The notes beneath the pieces were generated by a model that was given only the letters and a program-made list of their open reading frames with translations, did not search any database and was not told where the DNA came from. From positions 37,194 to 101,193 of the IMG/VR virus record IMGVR_UViG_3300032770_000012: a stretch of 64,000 bases of DNA. One strand, 5' to 3'. The DNA is from a virus. The translations under genes were made by a program, and so were the position numbers. Positions 37,506 through 45,450 of this stretch are shown in pieces; within the stretch, counting starts at the first letter, position 1, and every line of letters begins with the position of its first letter.

Positions 37506-37700
37506 TCAGTACTCTCCTTGGCTGTTCTTAAGAATTGATTCAACCACCCATTCTCTGGCAGTCATATCGCGCTTGGCCGATTCGATCTTGACGATTTGGA
37601 GTAGAGCAGAACGAACGCCAGCGATCGCCAGCGTGCGCCTGCCTTTATCTTCCTGCTCAAGCAGAAACTTGTGAACTTCGGACCTAGTGGGATTTTCCAC
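37506..37700 (-). CDS. RHH-like small regulator, 64 aa, GTG start
   Basis: Start GTG 37700. Helical with an arrangement (TLAIAGVRSALLQIVKIESA, MTAREWVVESILKN) close to the C-terminal part of the GIY-YIG protein next door, so the two may be related. The promoter upstream carries a perfect inverted repeat, consistent with autoregulation. Confidence 0.6.
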   Translation of the reverse strand: MENPTRSEVHKFLLEQEDKGRRTLAIAGVRSALLQIVKIESAKRDMTAREWVVESILKNSQGEY

Positions 37701-37712
37701 GTCGGAAGCACG

Positions 37713-37744
37713 AGTCTAACGCCGCCGTTGACTAAAGTCAACGG
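37713..37744 (-). promoter_or_regulatory. Leftward promoter with perfect inverted repeat
   Basis: TTGACT (37741-37736), 17 bp, TAGACT (37718-37713). CCGTTGAC (37725-37732) and GTCAACGG (37737-37744) are 8-bp arms around 4 bp, overlapping the -35. The predicted transcript starts about 6 nt before the GTG. Confidence 0.7.
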
Positions 37745-37892
37745 TCTATTGTCTGTCACGAAAGTGAAATTATTTCTCCTTTCTTTTCAGTGACGATTTC
37801 CGGCTAAGTTATTGATCCATTCCAGAACCGCTATCACCGGACCCAATGTTCATCGCATTGCAAGTGCCAGCTTTTGGCCGATAAGTCTTTTA

Positions 37893-37991
37893 CTTGCATC
37901 CTAGCGGAGAGTAACTATCCGTGTTTTCATGGACCTGTCCGTATAATAGAGCAGGAGATGACACAGCTTTATGACAACACTAGGATGCAAG
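37893..37991 (+). promoter_or_regulatory. Rightward control region with inverted CTAGGATGCAAG pair
   Basis: The motif lies on the minus strand at 37893-37904 and on the plus strand at 37980-37991, flanking a TATAAT box at 37942-37947. No good -35 is seen, so the promoter may need an activator. Confidence 0.5.
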
Positions 37992-38195
37992 ATAAAGAGG
38001 CAACTGCCGAGGCCGATCGACCGGCGAGACTGGGTTATAGAACTCGATCCGATCGGCATTGCCTTCCGGCGCAAGGGCAGCCCCAGGCGGTTCCTGATCG
38101 GATGGGACTCGGTCTGGAACCGCGCCATGGAGATCGCTGCCGAGCAGCTTCGCAAGGAGCGAGCCGCCGCGCGCAAGGCACGGAGGTCCAGATGA
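37971..38195 (+). CDS. Small basic protein, 74 aa
   Basis: DWVIELDPIGIAFRRKGSPR, RFLIGWDSVWNRAMEIAAEQ: strands then a basic helix. ATG 37971 is preferred over 37957, whose frame lacks this pattern, though AGGAG fits neither perfectly. Coupled by ATGA to the next gene. Confidence 0.5.
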   Translation: MTTLGCKIKRQLPRPIDRRDWVIELDPIGIAFRRKGSPRRFLIGWDSVWNRAMEIAAEQLRKERAAARKARRSR

Positions 38196-38782
38196 TCAGA
38201 CTGTACAACCATACGCGGTACTCGGACTCCTTGCTGCGAGAGATCTTTAACTTTGCGGCGCGATGCGCAGGAGTGTCCGGAGACGTGCCGGTAAAGATCA
38301 ACTATTGCAGGCGACGGCTATGCGGCGCGGGCTATGCTTATCGGAACTATCCGTACCGCAAGACGCTGATCGGCAGGCCCAGCACAAGTCGCGACAAGCG
38401 CTTGCTTAAATGCCCTGTCGGTTGGATCGAGATGCGTCTTCCGTGCGTTCTTGTGGATGCTTGGCACAAAGCCAACAATACTAGTCTATCCGATCCGGAC
38501 AAGAATGCGTTGGTCGCCGCCGAATGGTTCGTGGATGTGGCGATTCACGAGATGGCGCATATCCGGCAGTTTCGGGAAGGGACGAAGCCTGTCGGCTATT
38601 ATGGCAAGCGGGTAGCGGGCGGGACGCGCCGCGACCGGCATGACTCTCGACCCTGCGAGGTTGACGCCGAGAATACCGTGGATGCCGTTCGGGATAATCG
38701 CTCACGCGATCGGCGCCGTCAGGAGTTGGCCCTTAAGCTAGCCTTGGAGTTGCTGGCGGCTGATGTTGGTACTACTTCCTAG
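38192..38782 (+). CDS. HExxH zinc metallopeptidase-like protein
   Basis: 196 aa from ATG 38192. A Cys/Arg-rich N-terminal region, then FVDVAIHEMAHIRQFREG (about residues 113-130) with the zinc-binding HEMAH. The SRPCEVDAENTVDAV stretch supplies a candidate third ligand (Glu/Asp). It resembles small SprT/minigluzincin-type phage proteins. Ends before a Rho-independent terminator. Confidence 0.65.
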   Translation: MIRLYNHTRYSDSLLREIFNFAARCAGVSGDVPVKINYCRRRLCGAGYAYRNYPYRKTLIGRPSTSRDKRLLKCPVGWIEMRLPCVLVDAWHKANNTSLSDPDKNALVAAEWFVDVAIHEMAHIRQFREGTKPVGYYGKRVAGGTRRDRHDSRPCEVDAENTVDAVRDNRSRDRRRQELALKLALELLAADVGTTS

Positions 38783-38856
38783 TTGACACAGCGGCGGTTT
38801 TCGGGCAATCTGGAGTTGCCGACCGCTCTAACAAGCACCAAGTTCCGATGAGAACA

Positions 38857-38893
38857 CGCCCGGTCAACCAAAGGCCGGGCGTTGGTGTTTTTG
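38857..38893 (+). terminator. Rho-independent terminator
   Basis: CGCCCGG (38857-38863) with CCGGGCG (38875-38881), then a T-rich tail (ttggtgttttt). Separates the metallopeptidase gene from the replication operon. Confidence 0.75.
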
Positions 38894-38912
38894 GGCGCGT
38901 AAAATTTTATTA

Positions 38913-39003
38913 TTGACACGTTTCAGCGAGCGGGGGTAGACTGTTTTCCGTAGCTAATTTCATCTCTCTGTTTTGTTAGAGGGTTGGCAAACCAACAAAA
39001 CAG
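38913..39003 (+). promoter_or_regulatory. Replication-operon promoter and leader hairpin
   Basis: TTGACA (38913-38918), 18 bp, TAGACT (38937-38942). The leader then folds CTGTTTTGTT (38968-38977) onto AACAAAACAG (38994-39003) with an inner GGTT/AACC, a 10-bp stem ending 7 nt before the GGAGGAG ribosome-binding site at 39011. Confidence 0.7.
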
Positions 39004-39024
39004 ACCGGTCGGAGGAGTGTCTCT

Positions 39025-40251
39025 ATGGCACATGTCGGGGAGCGGTATTGTTCTCAAGAACTTCAGGGGTTCACTCCTATTCCAGATTGGATCTCTCGAA
39101 TACCAGAGGAGCGTCTGTGCTGGAACGAGAAAGCACTTCTGGCTAGGTTGCAGCGTTACGGTCAGGCGACTGGAGAAATTTTCCCGGCCATAGAGTCCTT
39201 GGCTCGTGAACTCGGGTTGAGCCAACGTACGATCTGGAGATACCTCGGGTCGCTCAAGGGCAAGAAATTCATTGAGCGCGAAAGGTGCCAGAATTCTCCA
39301 AGCCGTTTCTTCCTTGTCCGAACCTCGGAAACTCCTGAAAACACAGAAACCGCCAACCCTGGCGGTTCTGGTTTGGCAACTGCCAACCCTGGCGGTTCGG
39401 AACTGCCAACCGTGGCGGTTGCTACCATTAGTAGTGAAGATACAAGCCTAAAAGAGAATACCCCCTATAAGCCCCCCTCCCAGAAAATTCAGAATCAAAA
39501 CCTAATACCGGGAGAAGCAAACGCCTCTGGAGAGGAAGTGTGTAATGTGCTCAACAGGACTCCCCGCATCAAGCGTCTGAACAAAGCTGAGCGCACAGCC
39601 GTAGTTGAGCGGGCTTCAGCCGTTCTCATTCCGGTTTCTGACTGGGAGCGCCACGCGACGGCGTATGCACTCTCCGATTTCGCCCGCGAGCATGACTGGA
39701 AAATCCATTTTTTCTTGAAAAACCCGACATCCTGGGTCCCATCTTACGAGCCTTCCCCTCAGCAAACCCCCAATCCCGCTGTTGCGCCCGCCCCAAGGCT
39801 GCCGGATTCACCGGAGCCCCAAGCATCGCCCAGTCATCTCCCGGCTCAGGTGACCGTGCCAATTGGCGAGAGCGGGTTGCCGGTGCCGGTCGAGATGTGG
39901 AATCGATTGGTTCCGTCCGGGGTTAAAATCACGTTCTGGGAATTCTCCAACGGCAACCATGCCGCCCTGAAAGCCGCGTGGTCGAACGAGCGGTACCGGT
40001 CGAACTTTGAGACGATGTGCGTGAAAGCCGAGCCGATTATCAAGGCCCTGGGACCCGAAGTCTGGTGGTTAAATTTCTTCTGGCTTCTCAGGCCGGACAA
40101 CTGGCAAAAGCTGCTATCCGGAGTCATGGACGGTATGCCGAAGAAGAATCGCCAGCAAGCGCCAGCCAGACTATCGCGAGAGGCCGAGGGTCTAGCGGCG
40201 ACCGAGCGCGCCAAAAAACTAGTGGAGGAGCAATTCAGTGGAAGCAAGTAA
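39025..40251 (+). CDS. Replication initiator-like protein with embedded iterons
   Basis: 408 aa. N-terminal winged-helix/HTH (residues about 40-95: LARELGLSQRTIWRYLGSLK), a Pro/Ser-rich linker, and a C-terminal helical region (YRSNFETMCVKAEPIIKALG, WWLNFFWLLRPDNWQKLL) like phage replisome-organiser or DnaD-type proteins. The linker DNA at 39348-39420 holds three iteron-like repeats, as in lambda O. It leads an operon that includes DnaB at 41526, which it probably recruits. Confidence 0.7.
   Translation: MAHVGERYCSQELQGFTPIPDWISRIPEERLCWNEKALLARLQRYGQATGEIFPAIESLARELGLSQRTIWRYLGSLKGKKFIERERCQNSPSRFFLVRTSETPENTETANPGGSGLATANPGGSELPTVAVATISSEDTSLKENTPYKPPSQKIQNQNLIPGEANASGEEVCNVLNRTPRIKRLNKAERTAVVERASAVLIPVSDWERHATAYALSDFAREHDWKIHFFLKNPTSWVPSYEPSPQQTPNPAVAPAPRLPDSPEPQASPSHLPAQVTVPIGESGLPVPVEMWNRLVPSGVKITFWEFSNGNHAALKAAWSNERYRSNFETMCVKAEPIIKALGPEVWWLNFFWLLRPDNWQKLLSGVMDGMPKKNRQQAPARLSREAEGLAATERAKKLVEEQFSGSK
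39348..39420 (+). repeat. Candidate replication origin: three dyad iterons
   Basis: GCCAACCCTGGCGGTT at 39352-39367 and 39382-39397, and GCCAACCGTGGCGGTT at 39405-39420. The first copy is a perfect inverted repeat AACCGCCA/TGGCGGTT. AT-rich sequence follows (39425-39470). In protein the repeats give TANPGGSG, TANPGGSE and TVAV. Confidence 0.65.
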
Positions 40252-40627
40252 AGAAAATATCGGCATGTTGCTTGACCGCCTCAGTATGCTGGCGGCTTTG
40301 CCGAATTACCCCAAGGACGAGAGGATTCTAGCGGACATCGCCCGCCGTATGTGCAAGTTTCTGCACAACCGCGACCGCAACGAAGTCGTCCGCGAATTTC
40401 GTCACAAAGAGGGCCTGGATGTTTTTCCGGAATTGCGGATACCCGAGATTGAAGGCCCCGGACCGAACGACATCGATCAGTTTTTCGACATACTCAGCGA
40501 GACGTGCGAGTTTTTTCCGCCACTCATCAAAATGCGCGAACTTCACGAACGGGTCTGTCGGAATGCCGATGGAGTGACAGCCGGGGAACTGCTCTCCAGA
40601 TACCACTCGGTGAGCGAAGGCGAATAA
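40238..40627 (+). CDS. Hypothetical protein of the replication operon, 129 aa, GTG start
   Basis: GTG 40238 lies inside the end of the initiator gene with GGAG upstream. All-helical (LLDRLSMLAALPNYPKDERI, ILADIARRMCKFLHNRDRNE). A helicase-loader-type role is possible from position, without motif evidence (no Walker A). Confidence 0.6.
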   Translation: MEASKENIGMLLDRLSMLAALPNYPKDERILADIARRMCKFLHNRDRNEVVREFRHKEGLDVFPELRIPEIEGPGPNDIDQFFDILSETCEFFPPLIKMRELHERVCRNADGVTAGELLSRYHSVSEGE

Positions 40628-40630
40628 ACC

Positions 40631-40954
40631 ATGGCGTCCAGATCTGGATTTTCGCTACAAGCGTTCGCCGAGCGTCCGGTGACCCTATCCATCCTTCGGG
40701 ACAACGGCGGTCTTTCTGGGCGATGTTATTGCTGCCGGGCAGCAGGTTTAAGCGGCAAGCGCGACGGCTTTCCGTGCGGTTGCAACCATGCACCGGACGG
40801 GGATTGTCCGGTATGCCGCAAATGTTCGGTCCATTGCCACTGCCGGAAGGCGGACATCCTGGAGCGGCTTCGGCGGGCCGTGCGGGACGGAAGATCCGGC
40901 ATGGAGAGCAGATTGAGGCAGCACCTGGAGCGCCGGGGAGGACACAGGCAATGA
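40631..40954 (+). CDS. Cysteine-rich protein, 107 aa
   Basis: Codons 2-6 (ASRSG) are encoded by a GTCCAGATCTGGAT site. The middle has about ten Cys/His residues (RCYCCRAAGL, CGCNHAPDGDCPVCRKCSVH, CHCRKAD), a zinc-binding cluster resembling RING/TRASH-like knuckles. ATGA overlap with the next gene. Confidence 0.6.
   Translation: MASRSGFSLQAFAERPVTLSILRDNGGLSGRCYCCRAAGLSGKRDGFPCGCNHAPDGDCPVCRKCSVHCHCRKADILERLRRAVRDGRSGMESRLRQHLERRGGHRQ
40636..40649. repeat. Dispersed palindrome, GTCCAGATCTGGAT
   Basis: Covers codons 2-6 of the Cys-rich gene. Confidence 0.75.
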
Positions 40955-41241
40955 AGATCAAGGCCGTAACGAAGTTTCAAGCCACATCGGGGAATACGTG
41001 CCTGGTGGGCGTATTCCAAGCTGCCGTGAATCACAAGACCGGACAGTACCGCATGACGCTGGTGGTCGAATGGGAGCACCAATCGAGTCCGCAGGACGAC
41101 AAGGAATTCGAGGTGTGGTGGCAACAGGCGACACATTGCAACGTGGAGGCCAACGTGAAGGCAAGCGGTTTGAGAGAGGTTTCCCAGATCGCTTCGCAAT
41201 TCGCGCTGACCGGCAGGGCGTCGAACCCGAAGATGAACTGA
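40951..41241 (+). CDS. Hypothetical protein, 96 aa
   Basis: Beta-rich N-terminal half (NHKTGQYRMTLVVEWEHQSS) and a C-terminal helix. Coupled by ATGA. Not recognised. Confidence 0.55.
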   Translation: MKIKAVTKFQATSGNTCLVGVFQAAVNHKTGQYRMTLVVEWEHQSSPQDDKEFEVWWQQATHCNVEANVKASGLREVSQIASQFALTGRASNPKMN

Positions 41242-41242
41242 C

Positions 41243-41404
41243 ATGACTGACCTGAACAGAATCCGAGAACTCTACCGGGATGGCGCATCCCTGGGTGATT
41301 TGATGCGCGACTACGGGCCGGACCAAGTTGAGCGGGCCCTGGGCGCAAAGACCATTGAGGACCAGATCGCGATACCGGATGATGAGGTAGACATCGATGG
41401 ATAA
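41243..41404 (+). CDS. Small helical protein, 53 aa
   Basis: LNRIRELYRDGASLGDLMRD resembles a short HTH-like segment; the tail is acidic. Overlaps the following gene by 8 bp. Confidence 0.5.
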   Translation: MTDLNRIRELYRDGASLGDLMRDYGPDQVERALGAKTIEDQIAIPDDEVDIDG

Positions 41405-41516
41405 TAACGATCTTGCCGGGCGTGAGGCGAATCCGGATCTGTCACCAGGGGCGATTGACAGACGCCCGACCGGAGGAAGTACCGCGCCCGGCAAAGGGGC
41501 CGCAAAGGCCAGATAG
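41397..41516 (+). CDS. Short peptide, 39 aa
   Basis: Gly/Ala/Pro-rich, probably disordered; it may serve mainly to couple translation into dnaB, which starts 9 bp later. Confidence 0.4.
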   Translation: MDNNDLAGREANPDLSPGAIDRRPTGGSTAPGKGAAKAR

Positions 41517-41525
41517 CCCCTTGCG

Positions 41526-42920
41526 ATGGCCTCTAGGAAACGTGATGAATTCAGCGCCGCTACCGCGCCTGTCGATCTCGCTCTTGATCGAGGCTGGCCC
41601 CAAAACCACGATGCCGAGCGCTACGTTTTAGGCGCAATCCTGATGGACGAGCAGAACTACTCCCAAGTCGCAAGCGCGCTGAAGCCTCAGGCTTTCAGTC
41701 TTGAATCTCATCGCCGCATCTTTCTGCGCATGGGGGAGCTTTACGAACGCCGCGAGAAGATCGACCGCGTCACGCTCGCCAACGAACTGAAGCGGAAAGG
41801 CCAGCTTGAATCGGTTGGCGGGGTGACGTATATCGTTTCTCTGGACGATGGCTTGCCGGTTCTATCGAATCTCGACGCCTATATCCGGATCGTGAAAGAG
41901 AAGGCCGAACTCCGATTGGTCATTATGACGGCGCAGAAGTCGATCGATCGGGCGCTCACCGATAGCGAATCGGCCAAGGACATCTGGGAGTCGGCCCGCG
42001 AGGAATTGCAGGACCTGGGTAGCAACGGGGACTCTTCCGGGCTGAGTTCCCCATCGGCCATTGTGGAAGACTTCGCGGGCGGAGTGAACGTTTTCCTCGA
42101 TCCCATCAAGCGGCCAGCGGGAGTAAAAACCGGGTTTACCAAGTTCGATGAGATGACGGGCGGGCTGCGAGGGGGAGAACTGATTATTGTAGGCGCAAGG
42201 CCGGGACACGGAAAAACCGCCTTTTGTTGCAACATCGCCACGCACATATCCATTGGATCGCAGGGATTGGCTACAGCCATCTTTTCTTTAGAAATGAGCA
42301 AGCCATCTCTCCTGGATCGAATGGTATGCGCGGTCGCCAGGGTAGATAGCCAAAAGTTTCGGGCTGGATATTTGAGCAAGGATGAACGGGCGCGTCTGAT
42401 GAAGGCGCTGGCCCAATTATCACAATCCCCTCTTTTCATAGACGATAACTCCTCTACCTCTTTGGCTTATTTGGAATCTCGTGTTCGCAAATTGCAACGC
42501 GAGAAACCTATAGGACTCGTTGCGGTCGATTACCTGCAATTGATGAGCGTGCCGGGAAGATTCGAAACCCGAACGCTTCAGGTTGGGCATTTGACTCGCG
42601 GCCTCAAGTTGCTGGCTAAAGAATTGAACCTGCCGTTCATGGTGTTGAGCCAACTTGGTAGATCCGCCGAAAAGCGAGGAATAAAAGAAAGGCCGGTCCT
42701 TTCCGATCTCAGAGAGTCGGGCTCTCAAGAAGCCGACGCGGACGTGGTTGTCCTGCTTTTCAGGGAAGAACTTTACAAGCCCTCCGATGAAAATCGCGGC
42801 CTTGCTGAGATAGGACTTGTCAAGCAACGATCCGGGCCAACCGGCTGGTGGAAGATGACGTTTCTGGCTAATATCACCCAATTTGGAGATTACGCTAGGT
42901 ATGATGAGCCCCCTCAGTAA
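41526..42920 (+). CDS. dnaB: DnaB-type replicative helicase
   Basis: 464 aa. N-terminal DnaB domain (DAERYVLGAILMDEQNYSQV, about 27-46), RecA-like core with Walker A GARPGHGKTAF (about 222), FSLEMSK, Walker B VAVDYLQLM and LSDLRESGSQEADADVVVLL with DnaB motif H4-like loop. It unwinds the phage fork as a hexamer; loading is probably by the initiator at 39025. Confidence 0.95.
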   Translation: MASRKRDEFSAATAPVDLALDRGWPQNHDAERYVLGAILMDEQNYSQVASALKPQAFSLESHRRIFLRMGELYERREKIDRVTLANELKRKGQLESVGGVTYIVSLDDGLPVLSNLDAYIRIVKEKAELRLVIMTAQKSIDRALTDSESAKDIWESAREELQDLGSNGDSSGLSSPSAIVEDFAGGVNVFLDPIKRPAGVKTGFTKFDEMTGGLRGGELIIVGARPGHGKTAFCCNIATHISIGSQGLATAIFSLEMSKPSLLDRMVCAVARVDSQKFRAGYLSKDERARLMKALAQLSQSPLFIDDNSSTSLAYLESRVRKLQREKPIGLVAVDYLQLMSVPGRFETRTLQVGHLTRGLKLLAKELNLPFMVLSQLGRSAEKRGIKERPVLSDLRESGSQEADADVVVLLFREELYKPSDENRGLAEIGLVKQRSGPTGWWKMTFLANITQFGDYARYDEPPQ

Positions 42921-43365
42921 GACGGTCGCATACGCGGTTCGACGGGATCGGGAAATGCAGGCGGTAGCCCGCGAGGAGCGCCAGTCCAGGTCGCGCCGGA
43001 ACGCCACGCCGGATCAAGATCTCTGGAAGATCCTGGAGACGCTCAGGACCGACCTGAATAGCGCCATCGATCGTGCCCTGGCATCCATAGCCAGGGAAAG
43101 AAGCAAACGCACCGCAATCCCCGGTCACGTCATGGACCTTATTGTGGCGGCTGCGGGCCTGGAGCGCGTACCGGTCGAGCTTGTCATTCAGCCACGCGGC
43201 AGAGGACGCAATTACGATCCGGTTGTACAGGCCCGCCGAAGGGTAGCCATGGCCCTGCGAGCGAAGGGGTTGTCCTATCCGCTCATCGGGAGCTATCTGA
43301 ATGTGCATCACAGCAGTGTTATGCACTTGTGCAAGGAGACGAAATGTCCAGATCTGGACAAATGA
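42901..43365 (+). CDS. DnaA domain IV-like DNA-binding protein
   Basis: About 154 aa, overlapping the end of dnaB by 20 bp (ATG 42901 or 42904). The C-terminal part VQARRRVAMALRAKGLSYPL then IGSYLNVHHSSVMHLC follows the DnaA signature helices, without an ATPase domain. It may bind DnaA-box-like sites. Its last codons (CPDLDK) are encoded by the palindrome at 43346. Confidence 0.7.
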   Translation: MMSPLSKTVAYAVRRDREMQAVAREERQSRSRRNATPDQDLWKILETLRTDLNSAIDRALASIARERSKRTAIPGHVMDLIVAAAGLERVPVELVIQPRGRGRNYDPVVQARRRVAMALRAKGLSYPLIGSYLNVHHSSVMHLCKETKCPDLDK

Positions 43366-43676
43366 TCGACATTGCCTGCAAGGACGGAATCGAGCGCACT
43401 AGGGCTCGGGTAGTCGGGAATCTAGCGGTACACTCCTCGATTTCGCGAGATGACTCGTGCTCTATAACGCACGTACCAACCGGCCTGCGGATCGCTAAGG
43501 CCAAGGATATCTCGGAGGCTGACTATATCCTGATACGGCTCTCCGCGTTGGACTGGGGATTTAAGGACCCTACCCTCTGTCCGCATGAAACCAAGGCCGA
43601 GGTTAGCCGGATACTAGGGGCCACCTTCATGCCGACTGCGCGGATTCTCGAATGGAGAAGACTGCATGCACGATAG
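43344..43676 (+). CDS. Hypothetical protein, 110 aa
   Basis: ATG 43344 with AAGGAGACGA upstream; codons 2-5 (SRSG) are formed by a perfect GTCCAGATCTGGAC site. Core: HSSISRDDSCSITHVPTGLR, AKDISEADYILIRLSALDWG. Function unknown; it overlaps both neighbours. Confidence 0.6.
   Translation: MSRSGQMIDIACKDGIERTRARVVGNLAVHSSISRDDSCSITHVPTGLRIAKAKDISEADYILIRLSALDWGFKDPTLCPHETKAEVSRILGATFMPTARILEWRRLHAR
43346..43359. repeat. Dispersed palindrome, GTCCAGATCTGGAC
   Basis: Perfect; overlaps the end of 42901..43365 and codons 1-6 of 43344..43676. Confidence 0.9.
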
Positions 43677-43860
43677 ACCTGACACACGCACCATCAAGGG
43701 TGGGCTCGTTGAAGGTGAGGGCGTGATTCGTACCGACTGGGGACTGGCTACAGTCCGATGCGCTTACGAAATGGAGCGCGAGGATCATCCGCCAGTGATT
43801 TTTGTTGACAACAATCCTGCGATGCAAGTAAAATCACGGACGGAGATGGATAGACCATGA
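43666..43860 (+). CDS. Hypothetical protein, 64 aa
   Basis: Overlaps the upstream gene by 11 bp and the next by ATGA. Its last 20 codons run through the duplicated promoter at 43802-43834, so coding and promoter sequence share this stretch. Confidence 0.5.
   Translation: MHDRPDTRTIKGGLVEGEGVIRTDWGLATVRCAYEMEREDHPPVIFVDNNPAMQVKSRTEMDRP
43802..43834 (+). promoter_or_regulatory. Internal promoter nearly identical to the RecT-operon promoter
   Basis: TTGTTGACAACAA (43802-43814), -35 TTGACA (43805-43810), GATGCAAG in the 18-bp spacer, -10 TAAAAT (43829-43834). Confidence 0.75.
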
Positions 43861-44741
43861 GCGACGAATCCACAGGCAAACAACTCATGAAAGACGGTGT
43901 TTGGCAGGTCCCTACCAACGAGCGTCCTGCCGGTTGGGAAACCATGGGCGGTCGAGAGCCGATTGCGGCATCCACCGAGGTAGTCGTTCATCAAGCTCAG
44001 GAAGTGACCCACGTCAACGCCGAGCGGATCGAGGATCTCCCGAAGATCCAGGGTACACTGATCGACTGGGTTCGCGAGAAGATCGAGCGCACCAAGGCTG
44101 AAGCGAAAGAACTTTGGGAAGCCTATCAGCACGCTCTAGCGAGAAAGTGGAAGGCCGGAACGCTCAAGAAGCACTGGAATCTGGCGGTAGGCAGGGCCGA
44201 GTATTACGAGAAGACCCTGGAGGCTCTTGAGGCGGGGTACTGTCTGTTCCCGGCGCTCCAGTGCGAGATCTTCGCGGTACGGACGGAACGCGATACGCCG
44301 ACCTACCGACATAGTTGGTTTCGATGGAATTACCACCCAGATTGGGAAGAACAGGCCGAGTTGCTTCCGACCGGAACGGGTGAATACGTTAATCCGGTTC
44401 CGCCCAAATATAGCTACGAGGATGAGCGCCAAGAGGGACAGGCAAAAGTGACCGGGCGTTCCTACAGCACTCTCTCGGAATTTGACAAGATTGCCTTCCC
44501 GTTTTCCATGTCCAAGGCGCACATCATGGATGCCGTGGGGAAAGCCATGGCCCTGAAGATCTTCGATGAGATCGGGATCATCGGGGATAAGGTGGTCAAC
44601 CGCACCAACGCCAAGCGCCGTGCCGACCCGATCATCGTTGGCCGGATTATCCATCCGAAACGCGAGGGGTTGGCTAATGGCCGGGAGAGGGCGCTGAACT
44701 TTCTGATCTCGTGGCATATAGACACTAAGGACCTGGAATAG
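43857..44741 (+). CDS. Hypothetical protein, 294 aa
   Basis: Helical N-terminal half (a charged coiled coil about 65-125), then FRWNYHPDWEEQAELLPTGT and a C-terminal block with VNRTNAKRRADPIIVGRIIH and LNFLISWHIDTKDLE. First gene after the duplicated promoter. No family recognised. Confidence 0.6.
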   Translation: MSDESTGKQLMKDGVWQVPTNERPAGWETMGGREPIAASTEVVVHQAQEVTHVNAERIEDLPKIQGTLIDWVREKIERTKAEAKELWEAYQHALARKWKAGTLKKHWNLAVGRAEYYEKTLEALEAGYCLFPALQCEIFAVRTERDTPTYRHSWFRWNYHPDWEEQAELLPTGTGEYVNPVPPKYSYEDERQEGQAKVTGRSYSTLSEFDKIAFPFSMSKAHIMDAVGKAMALKIFDEIGIIGDKVVNRTNAKRRADPIIVGRIIHPKREGLANGRERALNFLISWHIDTKDLE

Positions 44742-45446
44742 ATGGCTGAAAAAATCCTCAAGTTCAAACCCGACGAAGAAAAGCTACTCCAAACCCTGGT
44801 GCTCTCAGACTCCTCGCGGATCTCAGAAGTCATCCCTAAGACCATAACGGCGGAGGAACTTCACGAGAACCTGACGGTGTGCTGCCGTGCGCTCGGCAGG
44901 CTGGACCGGGCCAGCAATGTCCTGAAGCCCCTGATTGGCCGGATGCTCCTGATCGTCAAGGAGACCGAGGCGCACAAGGACATGGGGTACGCGACCTATA
45001 GCGCGTTCATCGAGGAAGAAGTTTGCGGAAAACTCGGATTGTCTCGCAGCAATCTGTACGAAGCCAGAAAGATCATCTCGGCGTTTCCCTCTCTAAGCCT
45101 GGAGCGATACGAGAAAGTCGGCCCGACCAAACTCCTGATCGCCGCTAAATTCAGCCGCCAGAGTGATACCAGTTCGACCAAATTGCTGGACAAGGCTGAA
45201 TCCATGCCGGTCAAGGAATTCCGCCAGTACGCCGCCGAACAGGGAGCCGTGGAGCCCGGCGACACGCAGGGCGGGACCATTGTGATCCAGACCAGTCTTG
45301 CGATCGCCCGGCGCTGGAAGGAATTCATCGAGAACCCCGCAGTGATCGACTACTGCGAATCTTCCAATGCCGGTTGCATCCTGGAGTGCATGTTGGATGA
45401 ATGCTCGGTGGAATTTGAGCGGGGTGTGGCGACAGGGAAGAAATAG
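44742..45446 (+). CDS. Helical DNA-binding-like protein, 234 aa
   Basis: Contains a long helix and an HTH-like AFIEEEVCGKLGLSRSNLYE region (about residues 88-107), as in phage proteins that carry a DUF3102/KorB-like middle. Starts at the base after the upstream stop. Function uncertain. Confidence 0.55.
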   Translation: MAEKILKFKPDEEKLLQTLVLSDSSRISEVIPKTITAEELHENLTVCCRALGRLDRASNVLKPLIGRMLLIVKETEAHKDMGYATYSAFIEEEVCGKLGLSRSNLYEARKIISAFPSLSLERYEKVGPTKLLIAAKFSRQSDTSSTKLLDKAESMPVKEFRQYAAEQGAVEPGDTQGGTIVIQTSLAIARRWKEFIENPAVIDYCESSNAGCILECMLDECSVEFERGVATGKK

Positions 45447-45450
45447 CCCG

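Noticed and set aside
39348-39420. A CRISPR array
   Set aside because: Three repeats only, with spacings of 30 and 23 bp and in-frame coding; they fit iterons. No CRISPR array or cas gene was seen.
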